Source of the DNA: Synechococcus sp. CBW1004
Lineage (GTDB): Bacteria > Cyanobacteriota > Cyanobacteriia > PCC-6307 > Cyanobiaceae
NCBI RefSeq assembly: GCF_015840715.1
Contig: NZ_CP060397.1
Location: forward strand, 1,694,686 to 1,758,685
DNA: 64,000 nt
Reading direction: 5' to 3'
This document shows, piece after piece, positions 20,363 through 29,648 of this stretch. Each line of letters begins with the position of its first letter. The stretch's first letter is position 1. The notes under the pieces are model-generated. The model saw only the letters and a program-made list of their open reading frames with translations, made no database searches and was not told where the DNA came from. Made by a program: the position numbers and the translations under genes.

Positions 20363-21859
20363 TCAGACCAGCGAGCCGCTGAGGGAGAAGGAACGCACGG
20401 TGTCGATCCGCACCTCCACCAGGTCGCCGGGGACGATGGCGGTGCCGTCCGGGCGCCGGGCGGGGAAGAAGGTGAGCCGGTTGGTGCGCGTCCGCCCCAT
20501 CACCTGCTCGGGATCCCGGGGGTTGCCGCCCTCCACGAGCACCTGCTCAAGCCGATCCTGGTAGCGGGCGCTGCGCAGTCGGGCGACCCGCTCCACCAGG
20601 GCGTTGAGCTCCTGCAGGCGCTCCACCTTGACGCTCTCCTCGAGCTGTTCGGGCCAGTCGGCGGCCGGGGTGCCGGGACGGGGTGAATAGGCGGCGGTGT
20701 TCACCTGATCGAAGCCGATCTCCTCGATCAGGGCGAGCGTGCGGCGGTACTGGGCATCGCTCTCACCCGGGAATGCCACGATCACATCGGCGCTGATCGC
20801 CGCGTCGGGCATGCGCGAGCGGATGCGGTCGATGATGCGGCGGTAGCGATCCACCGTGTAGCCGCGGGCCATGGCGCGCAGGACATCGTCGTCACCGCTC
20901 TGGAACGGGATGTGGAAGTGCTCGCAGACCTTGGGCAGATCGGCGCAGGCATCGATCAGCCGCTCGGTGAAGTAACGGGGGTGGCTGGTGGCGAAGCGCA
21001 GCCGCTCGATGCCCTCCACCTCATGCACGTGGTACAGCAGGTCGGTGAGCGTGTGGGCGCGGCGGCCCTCCGGAGTGATGCCCGGCAGATCGCGGCCGTA
21101 GGCGTCGATGTTCTGCCCCAGCAGGGTGATCTCGCGGTACCCCAGCTCCGCCAGCCCATCCATCTCCAGGCGGATCGCCTGGGGCAGACGCGACTGCTCC
21201 TTGCCGCGCACCGAGGGCACCACGCAGTAGGTGCAGCGCTCGTTGCAGCCGTAGATGACATTCACCCAGGCACAGACCCGGCTGTCGCGGCGGGCGGTGG
21301 TGATGTCCTCAAGGATGTGGTGCTCGTCGGTGGCCACCACCTGCTGGCCCTGTTCGACGCGTTCCAGCAGGGTGCCGAGCCGGTTGGCGTGCTGGGGCCC
21401 CATCACCAGATCGAGCTCGGGCACACGGCGCAGCAGCGCCTCTCCCTCCTGCTGGGCGACGCAGCCGGCGACGACCAGGGTGAGGTTGGGGTTGGCGCGC
21501 TTGCGCTGCGCCTGGCGGCCCAGGTAGCTGTAGACCTTCTGCTCGGCGTTGTCGCGGATGGTGCAGGTGTTGTAGAGGACCAGATCGGCCTCCAGCTCCG
21601 CCGGCGCCTCGCGATAGCCCATCGCCTCGAGGATGCCGGCCATGCGCTCCGAGTCGGCCTTGTTCATCTGGCAGCCGAAGGTGGTGATCCAGTAGCTGCC
21701 GCGGCCGGACGGTCCGGGTGAGCCGACCGGATCCGGAACGCCACCGGGCTGCATCGAACCGGGGCCCGTGAAGGCCGCCTCCGGATCGCTGGTGCTGCTG
21801 ACGTGGGCTGGCGAGGTGATCACCCGGGAGGTGCTGGTCATCGCCTCATTCTCGGACAC
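20363..21859 (-). CDS. miaB: tRNA-2-methylthio-N6-dimethylallyladenosine synthase
   Basis: 498 residues. A radical SAM methylthiotransferase that modifies A37 of tRNAs reading UNN codons. The N-terminal MTTase domain has [35 protein letters not shown] and [12 protein letters not shown], giving the three auxiliary cluster cysteines. The radical SAM core has the CNERCTYC triad, then [13 protein letters not shown]-terminal TRAM domain ends the protein ([21 protein letters not shown] region). The first 55 residues are low complexity, so the start is uncertain; MTSTSRV at 21841 is an alternative. It lies 16 bases after the glutaminase fusion gene and may be co-transcribed. Confidence 0.95.
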   Translation of the reverse strand: MSENEAMTSTSRVITSPAHVSSTSDPEAAFTGPGSMQPGGVPDPVGSPGPSGRGSYWITTFGCQMNKADSERMAGILEAMGYREAPAELEADLVLYNTCTIRDNAEQKVYSYLGRQAQRKRANPNLTLVVAGCVAQQEGEALLRRVPELDLVMGPQHANRLGTLLERVEQGQQVVATDEHHILEDITTARRDSRVCAWVNVIYGCNERCTYCVVPSVRGKEQSRLPQAIRLEMDGLAELGYREITLLGQNIDAYGRDLPGITPEGRRAHTLTDLLYHVHEVEGIERLRFATSHPRYFTERLIDACADLPKVCEHFHIPFQSGDDDVLRAMARGYTVDRYRRIIDRIRSRMPDAAISADVIVAFPGESDAQYRRTLALIEEIGFDQVNTAAYSPRPGTPAADWPEQLEESVKVERLQELNALVERVARLRSARYQDRLEQVLVEGGNPRDPEQVMGRTRTNRLTFFPARRPDGTAIVPGDLVEVRIDTVRSFSLSGSLV

Positions 21860-21875
21860 CGGCCCTGGCAGCCAC

Positions 21876-23768
21876 TCACCCGAGCTCGAGCAGGCAGAGC
21901 TGCAGGCTGGCGCGGGCCAGCTTGATGCCGATGTCGGCGGCGATGGCCACCAGCAGCGCGCAGGCCGCCTCGGGATTGTCGCGGCGCAGGTCCTCGAAGT
22001 CGTTCCGGCGGAGCTCCCAGCAGCTCCCCCCTCCGAGGCAGACGATGTCGGCGGTGCGGGGGGTGTCGCCCAGGAAGCCGATCTCGCCGAAGCACATGCC
22101 CGGGGAGAAGGTGGCGAGCCTGGTGCGTGGGCCGGCGGTGCCGGCCGGGGAGAGACCCAGGCTGGTCTCGTAGAGGCCCTCGCGGGCGATCAGCAGACAG
22201 TCGCTGCGCTCACCGCGGCGGATCACCACCTCACCATCGGCGAAGCGGCGGGAGTGCAGCAGAGGTTGAATCACCTCGCGAACCGTCGGATCCAGGCTCT
22301 CCACCAGCTCCCCATACCCGTCACCGCTTGCCACCTGATCCATCCGGGGCTGATCGGCGGTCGGTCGTTCCAGCAGCAGGTCCTCGGCGGCCTCCAGGGC
22401 GCGATCGAGGCTCTCGAACCAGCGAAGCCCCGCCAGACCGTCGGCCCCGGCGGCGTCGCCGCCATCGGCTCCGAGCAGGTCCACCGGAGTCAGGAGAACC
22501 TCCGTTCCGGCCTGCTCCAGCGCGGCCAGCTGGCGTCGCAACAGCGGCCTGCAGCTCACCTGAAGCTCCACCACCCGGCCGAGATCGAGCACCAGCAGAT
22601 CCGCCGCGGCCGCCGTCTCCTCCAGTCGCGTGAGCAGGACCTCACAGGCTCCGGCATCGAGCACCCCCTGCACCTGCAGCACCCGCAGCCGCTCCCCCGT
22701 CGCGTTCAGCTGCCTGAGATCCCGTGCCGGCCTGAGGCGCCGCGACTGCATCCACTCACCGTTGCTGCTGCGATGAATGGGATCGTGGCCCGCCGGGTTC
22801 TGGTCGTAGAGGTGCAGCCCCAGACGCTCGGACAGCTCCTCGCACACCGCGATGCCGCGCACACTGTTGCCGAAGCGATCGAGCCTGGGGGACCACACCG
22901 CCAGCCCGAACAGGCCCGGGACCACCGCCAGCACCCCACCGGCCACGCCGCTCTTGGCAGGCATCCCCACATCGTGGAGCCAGTGGCCGGCGTAGTCGTA
23001 CATGCCGCAGGTGCCCATCAGGGCGAGCATGCGGGTGCAGGTGCCGCGGCTGAGCAGCCGCCGGCCGCTGATCGGCTGCACCCCCTGACAGGCCAGGGTC
23101 GCCGCCATCAGGGCCAGATCCCGGCAGGTGACGGAGATGGCGCACTGGCGGAAGTAAAGATCCAGCGACGGCTCGGGGTCCTCCTCGATCACACCGGCAT
23201 TGCGCAGCAGATGGCTGATGGCCCGGTTGCGGTGGCCCGTGTCGCGCTCCGAGACGTACACCGCCTGATCGATCTCCAGGGGCCGGCCGGCGAGCCCCGA
23301 GAAGTGATCCAGCAGCAGATCGATGGCCCCATGGCCTGCCAGCTGCTGCACCTGGGCGGTGGTGGCGATGGCGCCGGCGTTGATCATCGGATTGCGGGGA
23401 ATGCCGCTGTCCGGATCGAGGCTGATGGCGTTGAAGGCCTCCCCTGAAGGCTCCACACCCACCTTGCGGCGCATCCACGCCTCGTTGCGCTGCTCCAGGG
23501 CCAGCCCATAGACGAAGGGCTTGGAGATCGACTGGATCGTGAAGGGCACCTCCGTGTCGCCGACGCTGTAGACGCGGCCGTCGGCGGTGGCCAGGGCGAT
23601 GCCGAAGCCGTCCGCATGGGCGCGGGCGAGTTCGGGGATGTAATCCGCCACGGCTCCATCGCGCCGCTCCCGATGGCGCTGATGCAGCTCTTCGAGCAGT
23701 GCCTGGAAGGCGGAGGCCCCACTCGGGACAGCGGTCGCCGGATCGGACGGCACGGCGGAGGAGATCAC
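21876..23768 (-). CDS. glsA: Glutaminase fused to STAS and cyclic-nucleotide-binding domains
   Basis: 630 residues in three parts. Residues about 20-335 are a serine-type glutaminase: [11 protein letters not shown] (SxxK nucleophile), [44 protein letters not shown]. It would hydrolyse glutamine to glutamate and ammonia. Residues about 355-455 look like a STAS (anti-sigma-factor-antagonist) domain, [19 protein letters not shown] and [11 protein letters not shown]. Residues about 495-610 are a cNMP-binding domain, [20 protein letters not shown] and [24 protein letters not shown]. The last block has the phosphate-cassette-like [13 protein letters not shown], where Thr rather than a family-typical Arg-Ser order makes cAMP binding uncertain. 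Glutaminase-STAS-cNMP fusions are known from bacteria, but the ligand and regulation are not, as far as I know. Confidence 0.88.
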   Translation of the reverse strand: MISSAVPSDPATAVPSGASAFQALLEELHQRHRERRDGAVADYIPELARAHADGFGIALATADGRVYSVGDTEVPFTIQSISKPFVYGLALEQRNEAWMRRKVGVEPSGEAFNAISLDPDSGIPRNPMINAGAIATTAQVQQLAGHGAIDLLLDHFSGLAGRPLEIDQAVYVSERDTGHRNRAISHLLRNAGVIEEDPEPSLDLYFRQCAISVTCRDLALMAATLACQGVQPISGRRLLSRGTCTRMLALMGTCGMYDYAGHWLHDVGMPAKSGVAGGVLAVVPGLFGLAVWSPRLDRFGNSVRGIAVCEELSERLGLHLYDQNPAGHDPIHRSSNGEWMQSRRLRPARDLRQLNATGERLRVLQVQGVLDAGACEVLLTRLEETAAAADLLVLDLGRVVELQVSCRPLLRRQLAALEQAGTEVLLTPVDLLGADGGDAAGADGLAGLRWFESLDRALEAAEDLLLERPTADQPRMDQVASGDGYGELVESLDPTVREVIQPLLHSRRFADGEVVIRRGERSDCLLIAREGLYETSLGLSPAGTAGPRTRLATFSPGMCFGEIGFLGDTPRTADIVCLGGGSCWELRRNDFEDLRRDNPEAACALLVAIAADIGIKLARASLQLCLLELG

Positions 23769-23967
23769 GGAGATGGGGGATGAAGGGGCGCTGGTGCGGC
23801 GAGGACGGGACGCGGGGCCACCGCGGCGCGGGCTGGTGACGACGAGACGTTTGGGCCCGGACCTCAGGAAAGGAGCCCATGGGATCCTGAGACCCGTTCA
23901 TCTCATGTCACAGGCTGCGTCTCCGCCGTCGCCGCGGCTACCGCTTGCCCTGTGGCAGCGTGAAGGG

Positions 23968-25086
23968 ATGGATCTGCAGCTGCGCCGCTTCCCGCTCACC
24001 AAGGCCGTGCCTCTGGCGATCAGTCGCGGCACCACCGCCTCGGTGGAGCATCTGCTGGTGGAGGTGATCCACGACGGCATTCGCGGCATCGGCGAGACCG
24101 GCGGCTTCGACACCGGCCACCGCCGCTACGACACCGCCGAACTTGAGGCCGAACTGGCGGCCCTGCGGCCCCACCTGTCGGGCCCGGCCCCCCAGCCCAT
24201 GCAGTGCCTGGAGCCGCTGCTGGCCCAGCTCTCGCCCCCGGCGCGCTGCGGGCTGGATCTGGCGCTGCACGACTGGCTGGGGAAACGGTCCGGGATGCCC
24301 CTGCATCACCTGTGGGGTCTGGATGGCAGCCGCGGCAGCGCCACCAGCGTGACCCTGGGACTGGGCACGGTGGATGAGGTTCTGGCCCGCCTCGAGCGCT
24401 GGTGGGAGCAGCTGCCGGCGACGCGCATCAAGCTCAAGCTCGGCAGCCCCGAGGGCCTGGAGCACGACCGCTCCCTGGTGGAGGCCGTGAGCGGAGCGCT
24501 GGAGGCGCGTCGGCAGCGACTCGGCCAGAACCTGGAGCTGCAGGTGGACGCCAATGGCGGCTGGGACAGCGACGGAGCGAGGGCGATGGCCCAGCTGCTG
24601 GCCGTTCACGATGTGGTGCTGCTGGAGCAACCCCTGGCGGCCCTTGAGGATCCCGAGGCGGACTGCGCCGCCTTCGCCTCGCTGGATCTCGACTGTCCGA
24701 TGCCGCTGGTGGCCGATGAGAGCTGCTGGAACCTGCAGGACCTGCTGCGGTTGGCGCCCTACGTGGACGGGGTGAACATCAAGCTGCTCAAGAGCGGCGG
24801 CCTCAGCGAAGCGCTGCTGATGGCCCGCACCGCGCGGCGCCTCGGCCTGGAGGTGATGGTGGGCTGCTACTCCGACAGCGCCCTGCTCAACGGCGCCGCC
24901 GCCCAGCTGCTGCCGCTGGTGCGGTGGCCCGACCTGGACAGCCATCTGAATCTGGTGGACGACCCCTTCGAGGCCCCGCCCCTGGAGGGCGATCAGCTAC
25001 GGGCCGGTTCGGGTCCCGGGCTTGGGGTGTCGCTCCGCCCGGGCGCCTGGCCCAGCGCCTCGGCTGCAGGAGGCCCCGGATGCTGA
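23968..25086 (+). CDS. Enolase-superfamily dipeptide epimerase / DgcA-like N-acyl-D-glutamate racemase
   Basis: 372 residues from the ATG at 23968 (MDLQLRRFPLTKAVPLAISRG). The muconate-lactonizing subgroup is clear: an N-terminal capping domain, RIKLKLGS with the catalytic KxK lysine pair, LQVDANGGW, LLEQPLA, PLVADESCW as three metal ligands, and NIKLLKSGGLSEAL with the second catalytic lysine. These features fit L-Ala-D/L-Glu epimerases. Its TGA overlaps the ATG of a DUF1611 gene. In Pseudoalteromonas the same pair (DgcA-DgcN) converts D-glutamate through its N-acetyl form to the L-isomer, so that is an alternative substrate. An upstream ATG at 23905 is less likely. Confidence 0.86.
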   Translation: MDLQLRRFPLTKAVPLAISRGTTASVEHLLVEVIHDGIRGIGETGGFDTGHRRYDTAELEAELAALRPHLSGPAPQPMQCLEPLLAQLSPPARCGLDLALHDWLGKRSGMPLHHLWGLDGSRGSATSVTLGLGTVDEVLARLERWWEQLPATRIKLKLGSPEGLEHDRSLVEAVSGALEARRQRLGQNLELQVDANGGWDSDGARAMAQLLAVHDVVLLEQPLAALEDPEADCAAFASLDLDCPMPLVADESCWNLQDLLRLAPYVDGVNIKLLKSGGLSEALLMARTARRLGLEVMVGCYSDSALLNGAAAQLLPLVRWPDLDSHLNLVDDPFEAPPLEGDQLRAGSGPGLGVSLRPGAWPSASAAGGPGC

Positions 25087-26153
25087 CCCCCGACACGCCG
25101 GTGGTGCTGTTGCAGCACGGCGGCCTCGACAACCTCTCCGGCAAGACGGGTCTGGCGATGCTGCGCCATCGCGGCGGTCCGATCGTGGCCGTGATCGATC
25201 CGGCCCATGCCGGCGCGGATCTCAGGGCTGTCACCGGCATCGACCGCGACGTTCCGGTGGTGGCCGACATGACCGCGGCCCTGGCCTGTGGGCCGAAGGC
25301 GGCGGTGGTGGGGCTGGCGCCTTCGGGCGGGCGCCTGCCGGAGGAGATGGAGGCGGATGTGCTGCTGGCCCTGGAGGCAGGCCTGAACCTGGCGAGCGGC
25401 CTGCACAGCCGCCTCGCCGACGATCCCCGCTTCGCCGCCGCCTGCCGTCGGCCGGGCCAGTGGATCTGGGATCTGCGCCGCGAGCCCGAGGGGCTGGAGG
25501 TGGCCACGGCCCGCTGCGCCGCCCTGCCCTGCCGGCGGCTGCTGGCGGTGGGATCCGACATGGCGGTGGGCAAGATGAGCGCCTGTCTGGAGCTGGCCGC
25601 TGCGGCCCTTCAGCGAGGCCTCGATGCCCGCTTCGTCGGCACCGGACAGGCCGGCATCCTGATCAGCGGCCAGGGGGTGGCGCTCGACGCGGTGCGCGTC
25701 GACTACGCCGCCGGGGCGGTCGAGGCGGCCGTGCTGCAGGCCGCCGAGGGCGCCGGCCCCGGGACGCTCATGCTGGTGGAGGGCCAGGGATCCCTGTGCC
25801 ATCCCGGATCCACAGCCACCCTGCCGCTGCTGCGCGGCAGTCAGCCCACGGATCTTCTGTTGGTGCACCGCGCCGGCCAGAGCCAGGTGCGCACCCGCCC
25901 AGGAGCGGCCCCGGTGGCGATCCCGCCGCTGCCGGAGGTGATCGCGGCGCTGGAAGCGGTCGCGGCCCAGGGGCGGCCTGATGGAGTGCGGCCGCGGGTG
26001 AAGGCGGTGGCGCTGAACACCGCCCTGCTGAGTGACGCCGCAGCCGAGGCGGCCATCCAGCAGACCGTTGAACTCACGGGCCTGCCCTGCGGCGATCCCG
26101 TCCGTCAGGGGGGAGATGGCCTGCTGGCGGCCCTGGTGGGTGCCTTCGCCTGA
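25080..26153 (+). CDS. DUF1611 protein, DgcN-like (candidate D-glutamate N-acetyltransferase)
   Basis: 357 residues. The ATG at 25080 overlaps the epimerase stop by seven bases, so the two are coupled. The N-terminal Rossmann-like part (VVLLQHGGLDNLSGKTGLAML, VAVIDPAHAG) precedes a P-loop-like segment LAVGSDMAVGKMSACLEL and FVGTGQAGILISGQGVALD, MLVEGQGSLCHPG, features of DUF1611. A characterised member, DgcN, acetylates D-glutamate; others are annotated only by domain. Here the tandem with an enolase-type epimerase supports the same pathway: recycling of D-glutamate or murein dipeptides. Substrate is inferred. Confidence 0.84.
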   Translation: MLTPDTPVVLLQHGGLDNLSGKTGLAMLRHRGGPIVAVIDPAHAGADLRAVTGIDRDVPVVADMTAALACGPKAAVVGLAPSGGRLPEEMEADVLLALEAGLNLASGLHSRLADDPRFAAACRRPGQWIWDLRREPEGLEVATARCAALPCRRLLAVGSDMAVGKMSACLELAAAALQRGLDARFVGTGQAGILISGQGVALDAVRVDYAAGAVEAAVLQAAEGAGPGTLMLVEGQGSLCHPGSTATLPLLRGSQPTDLLLVHRAGQSQVRTRPGAAPVAIPPLPEVIAALEAVAAQGRPDGVRPRVKAVALNTALLSDAAAEAAIQQTVELTGLPCGDPVRQGGDGLLAALVGAFA

Positions 26154-26211
26154 GGTTGCCGATCCTGGGCGTCATGGCCTTCCTCCGGGCAGCCGGGCAT
26201 GTCGCCAGCAC

Positions 26212-26243
26212 AAAAAAGCCCGGCGTGAAGATCACGACCGGGC
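26212..26243 (-). terminator. Rho-independent terminator after tRNA-His
   Basis: On the minus strand GCCCGG and CCGGGC, extended by CGTG/CACG, form a hairpin with an ATCTT loop, followed by six T's. It lies 24 bases past the tRNA 3' end and also faces the end of the DUF1611 gene. Confidence 0.9.
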
Positions 26244-26267
26244 AATCCTTAAGGATGGGATGAGAAG

Positions 26268-26341
26268 GGCGAGCGAGGGGACTCGAACCCCCGAATGGTG
26301 GCGCCACAAGCCACTGCCTTAACCACTTGGCGACGCCCGCC
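26268..26341 (-). tRNA. tRNA-His(GTG)
   Basis: A full cloverleaf reads on the minus strand. The anticodon arm is GTGGC-TTGTGGC-GCCAC with anticodon GTG, and the T-arm is GGGGGTTCGAGTCCCC. The acceptor GCGGGCG pairs with CGCTCGC, leaving an encoded extra 5' G opposite C73, the histidine identity pair. CCA is not encoded. Confidence 0.95.
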
Positions 26342-26387
26342 GCGCAAGCCAGACAGTACAACATGGCAGCCCAGGGCGGCCTTTGCC

Positions 26388-26876
26388 ATGGTGGATGCCC
26401 CTGCCGGCCATCTCTTGGCTCCCCCCCGCCCGGTCCGCTCCCCCGTCCTGCTGGGCTGGGGCCTGCTGCTCGGTGCGATGGGAGTGGGTCTGATGCTCAC
26501 CAATCCCGGGCCGGCGGCCTTCGAGGAGTTCGCCGGTGGACGCCTGACGGCCCTGCTGCGCGACGAGCTGTGCCGCGAGGACGGCCTGCCCTTGATGCTG
26601 CGACTCGTGATCCAGGACTGTCCGGCCATGGTGGAAGCACAGCGGCCGGTGCTGGGACGTCTGGCGGCCCTGCAGACCCGGCGCCGCAACCTCGGACTGC
26701 TGAGCCTGTACAGCACCAGTCTGGGGGGCCAGCAGGTGCTTCCCCGCTGGCGCCTGCCGCACTACGAGGCGCTCACCCTGGCGGTGGCGGGACGGTTCGT
26801 GGTGCTGAGGGCCAGTGAGAACAGCCCGGATGGAGATCGGGAGCGCCAGGCCTGGATGCCCGGAGGAGGCCCATGA
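26388..26876 (+). CDS. DUF4359 family protein
   Basis: 162 residues from the ATG at 26388 (MVDAPAGHLLAPP). One membrane segment (about 20-40, VLLGWGLLLGAMGVGLML) is followed directly by LTNPGPAAFEEFAGGRLTALLRDELC, the opening signature of DUF4359, and NLGLLSLYSTSL and ALTLAVAGRFVVLRA. Most members are cyanobacterial and no role is known. Its TGA overlaps the ATG of the next gene (ATGA). It starts 46 bases upstream of the divergent tRNA-His. Confidence 0.8.
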   Translation: MVDAPAGHLLAPPRPVRSPVLLGWGLLLGAMGVGLMLTNPGPAAFEEFAGGRLTALLRDELCREDGLPLMLRLVIQDCPAMVEAQRPVLGRLAALQTRRRNLGLLSLYSTSLGGQQVLPRWRLPHYEALTLAVAGRFVVLRASENSPDGDRERQAWMPGGGP

Positions 26877-28162
26877 GCGGCGGCGCCTGGCTGCCCCCGC
26901 TGCGTCTGCCAAGGGCGCTGCTCGATCCACGGCTTGCGGATCTGCCGGCCGCTGACCACGAAGGGCTGGTGACGATCTCCCTGCTCCATCAGGAGGGGCT
27001 CGTTCGCGAGATCCGGCCGGCAACAGCCGTGGGCCCGGCACCGCTGGCCCTCACCCCGCTGGTGGAACCCCACGCCCACCTCGACAAGGCGTTCACGGCG
27101 GCGGCCTTCCCCAACCCCGAAGGCACCTTCGCCGGTGCCTTCGCCGCCAACAGCCAGGAGCACGGCAGCCGCAGCCTGGAGCGTGTCCGCCAGCGGGGCG
27201 CCCAGGCGCTGGAGCTGGCCTGGCACCACGGTCTACGGGCGGTGCGCAGCCACATCGACAGCCTCGGGCCCGCCGCGGCCCTCAGCTGGCAGGCCCTCGA
27301 GGAGCTGCGCCGGGAATGGCGCGGACGGGTGGAGCTGCAGCTGGTGGCCCTGGTGCCGATCCGGCACTGGCTCACACCGGAGGGAGAGCGCCTGGCCGCG
27401 CGGGTGGCCGCCGCCGGCGGGGTGCTGGGCGGGGTGGTGGGTCCGCCGTTCGCCGCCTCCGGCACCGACGGACGCGCCCTGCTGGCGCTGCTGCGACTGG
27501 CGGAACGCCACGGCTGCGGCATCGACCTTCACATCGATGAAGCCAGCGACCAGCCGGGCAGGGGGCTGCGTCTGCTCACGGCCCTGCTGCGCCGGCACCG
27601 CATCCGGGTGCCGCTGGTCTGCAGCCACGCCAGCAGCATGGCCCTGCTCTCCCCCCAGGCCTGCCGGCGCCTGGCGGAGGATCTGGCCGAAGCGGAGGTG
27701 GGTGTGGTGGCCCTGCCGACCACCAACCTGTGGCTGCTGGGCAAGCGTCAGGCCCACACGCCCCTGCTGCGCATCCAGGCCCCGTGGCAACAGCTGCAGT
27801 CGGCGGGGGTCACGGTGGCGATCGGTGGCGACAACGTGCAGGACCCCTGGTATCCCGGTGGGACATTCGATCCGATCGAGCTGCTGCGCCTGTCGGTGCT
27901 GATCAGCCACGGCCAGCCCTGGCGGCGCCTGGGGCTGGCACCGTTCAGCAGCGCCGCCGCGAGGCTGCTGGGCCTCCCCTGGGATGGCGTGCTGCGTGTG
28001 GGGGGCCCGGCTGAGCTGGTGGTCCTGGGTGCAGGCAGCTGGTCGGAACTGCTCACCACTGCGCCCCAGCGTCGGGTGCTGCGGGCCGGGAGCTGGCTGG
28101 AGCCACCGGTGGCGGAAAGGCCCTCGCCGCTGCTGGCGGGACTCGGCAGGCTCTCCGCCTGA
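26873..28162 (+). CDS. Amidohydrolase-family protein, cytosine-deaminase-like
   Basis: 429 residues. The metal site of the amidohydrolase superfamily is visible: LVEPHAHLDKAF (HxHLDK, CodA type), RSHIDSLG, IDLHIDEASD, VCSHASSMALL, and VAIGGDNVQDPWYPGG, the CodA-like acidic ligand block with the DPWYP motif. A beta-sandwich tail (RVGGPAELVVLGAGSWSEL) closes the fold. Likely reaction is hydrolytic deamination of a pyrimidine or related ring. Related cyanobacterial genes are called cytosine deaminase, but the substrate is untested. It overlaps the DUF4359 gene by four bases and precedes a flavin oxidase by 85. Confidence 0.85.
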   Translation: MSGGAWLPPLRLPRALLDPRLADLPAADHEGLVTISLLHQEGLVREIRPATAVGPAPLALTPLVEPHAHLDKAFTAAAFPNPEGTFAGAFAANSQEHGSRSLERVRQRGAQALELAWHHGLRAVRSHIDSLGPAAALSWQALEELRREWRGRVELQLVALVPIRHWLTPEGERLAARVAAAGGVLGGVVGPPFAASGTDGRALLALLRLAERHGCGIDLHIDEASDQPGRGLRLLTALLRRHRIRVPLVCSHASSMALLSPQACRRLAEDLAEAEVGVVALPTTNLWLLGKRQAHTPLLRIQAPWQQLQSAGVTVAIGGDNVQDPWYPGGTFDPIELLRLSVLISHGQPWRRLGLAPFSSAAARLLGLPWDGVLRVGGPAELVVLGAGSWSELLTTAPQRRVLRAGSWLEPPVAERPSPLLAGLGRLSA

Positions 28163-28247
28163 AATCCTCAGGGTCGCTGCGGCCCCGCAGGCGCGGGAGA
28201 CTGCCGGGAGCCGCAAGCGGCACCTTGCCCGTTCCGCCCCTCTCACG

Positions 28248-29639
28248 ATGGTGATCCGTTCCCTCCCCGTCCTGCCGCCGCCGGTCGACGATGCACGGAT
28301 CGCGTCGCTGGCAGAGGAGCTGAGCGCCCTGAGCCCGATCCGGCAGGGCGAGGAACTCGCGCGGCTCTCCTCGGATTTCCATGCCTATTCCCCGGTGCTG
28401 GAGCCGCTGCTCGCCCCCTGCCGCGCCCAGCTGGCGGTTCGGGTGCACAGCCTGGACGCATTACGGCAGGTGGTCTCAGCCTGTGCCCGCCATGCCGTGC
28501 CGCTCACCCTGCGCGGCGCCGGCACCGGCAACTACGGCCAGTGCGTGCCGCTGGCGGGGGGCCTGGTGATCGATCTCAGCGGTCTGCGGCAGCTGCGCCA
28601 GCTCGATCCGATCAGCGGCGTGTTCACCGCCGAGGCAGGCATCACCCTGGCCTCGCTCGATCTGCAGCTGACGGAACGGGGCCGCGGCCTGCGGCTGGCG
28701 CCCAGCACCCTCCGCAGCTCCAGCCTGGGGGGCTTCATCGCCGGCGGCGCCGGCGGTGTGGGCTCCCTCCGCTGGGGCTTCCTGCGCGATGCCGGCAACC
28801 TGCTCGGCCTGGAGGTGATGACGGTGGAACCGGAGCCCCGACTGCTGCAGCTGGATGCCGAAGCCAGTGCGCCGCTGAACCATGCCTATGGCACCAACGG
28901 CATCCTCACCGCCCTCACCCTGCCCAGCTGCGCCGCCGTGGACTGGCAGCAGCTGGTGGTGGGCTTCATGAGCTGGGAGGCCGCCCTGGACACCCTGCAG
29001 GAGCTGAGCCACACGGCGCTGCTGCTCAACAACGCGGCACTGCTCGAGGCACCGGTGGCCGCAGCGCTCCCCTGGCCGTCAGGCTGCACGCCGCCCCGGG
29101 CGGGCGAGCACCGCCTGCTGCTGCTGGCCGCCCCCGATGCGATGGCGGTGCTGCCGGCCTGGCTGGCGACCCGGGGCGGAACCCTGCAGTGGCAGGAGCC
29201 CCAGGCCGGAGGCCGGGGTCTGCCGCTGCGGGAACTCTGCTGGAACCACACCACCCTGCACTGGCGCGGCTCCCATCCCGACTGGACCTATCTGCAGCTG
29301 CTGCTGCCCGCCGACCCGCAGCCGGCCATGGCCTCCCTGCGCCAGCGCTGGGGTGAGGATCTGCTGTGGCATCTGGAGGCCGTGCGCCAGGACGGTGCCG
29401 TTCGCCTGAGTGGCCTGCCGCTGGTGCGCTTCCGTGGCGTCGAGGCGCTGGCGGATCTGATTGATCACTGCCGCGGTCTGGGGGTGCTGGTGTTCGATCC
29501 CCACGAGTGCAGCGTCGAGGACGGCGGCATGGGCCAGATCGATCCGGCCCAGGTGGCCGCCAAGAGCGCTCACGACCCGGCCGGACTGCTCAACCCGGGC
29601 AAGCTCCGCGGCTGGCTGGAGCGAGCCGGCCAGAGCTGA
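28248..29639 (+). CDS. FAD-binding oxidoreductase (FAD_binding_4 / GlcD-like)
   Basis: 463 residues from the ATG at 28248 (MVIRSLPVLPPPVDD). The PCMH-type FAD domain (about 65-225) shows LTLRGAGTGNYGQCVPLAGG, VFTAEAGITLASLD and LRSSSLGGFIAGGAGGVGSLRWG. The C-terminal part carries LIDHCRGLGVLVFDPHEC and KSAHDPAGLLNPGKL, the closing motif of glycolate/lactate-type oxidases. The substrate-binding centre is divergent, so glycolate is not assured. It follows the deaminase-like gene and may be in one transcript with it. Confidence 0.84.
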   Translation: MVIRSLPVLPPPVDDARIASLAEELSALSPIRQGEELARLSSDFHAYSPVLEPLLAPCRAQLAVRVHSLDALRQVVSACARHAVPLTLRGAGTGNYGQCVPLAGGLVIDLSGLRQLRQLDPISGVFTAEAGITLASLDLQLTERGRGLRLAPSTLRSSSLGGFIAGGAGGVGSLRWGFLRDAGNLLGLEVMTVEPEPRLLQLDAEASAPLNHAYGTNGILTALTLPSCAAVDWQQLVVGFMSWEAALDTLQELSHTALLLNNAALLEAPVAAALPWPSGCTPPRAGEHRLLLLAAPDAMAVLPAWLATRGGTLQWQEPQAGGRGLPLRELCWNHTTLHWRGSHPDWTYLQLLLPADPQPAMASLRQRWGEDLLWHLEAVRQDGAVRLSGLPLVRFRGVEALADLIDHCRGLGVLVFDPHECSVEDGGMGQIDPAQVAAKSAHDPAGLLNPGKLRGWLERAGQS

Positions 29640-29648
29640 GAGAGCCGC

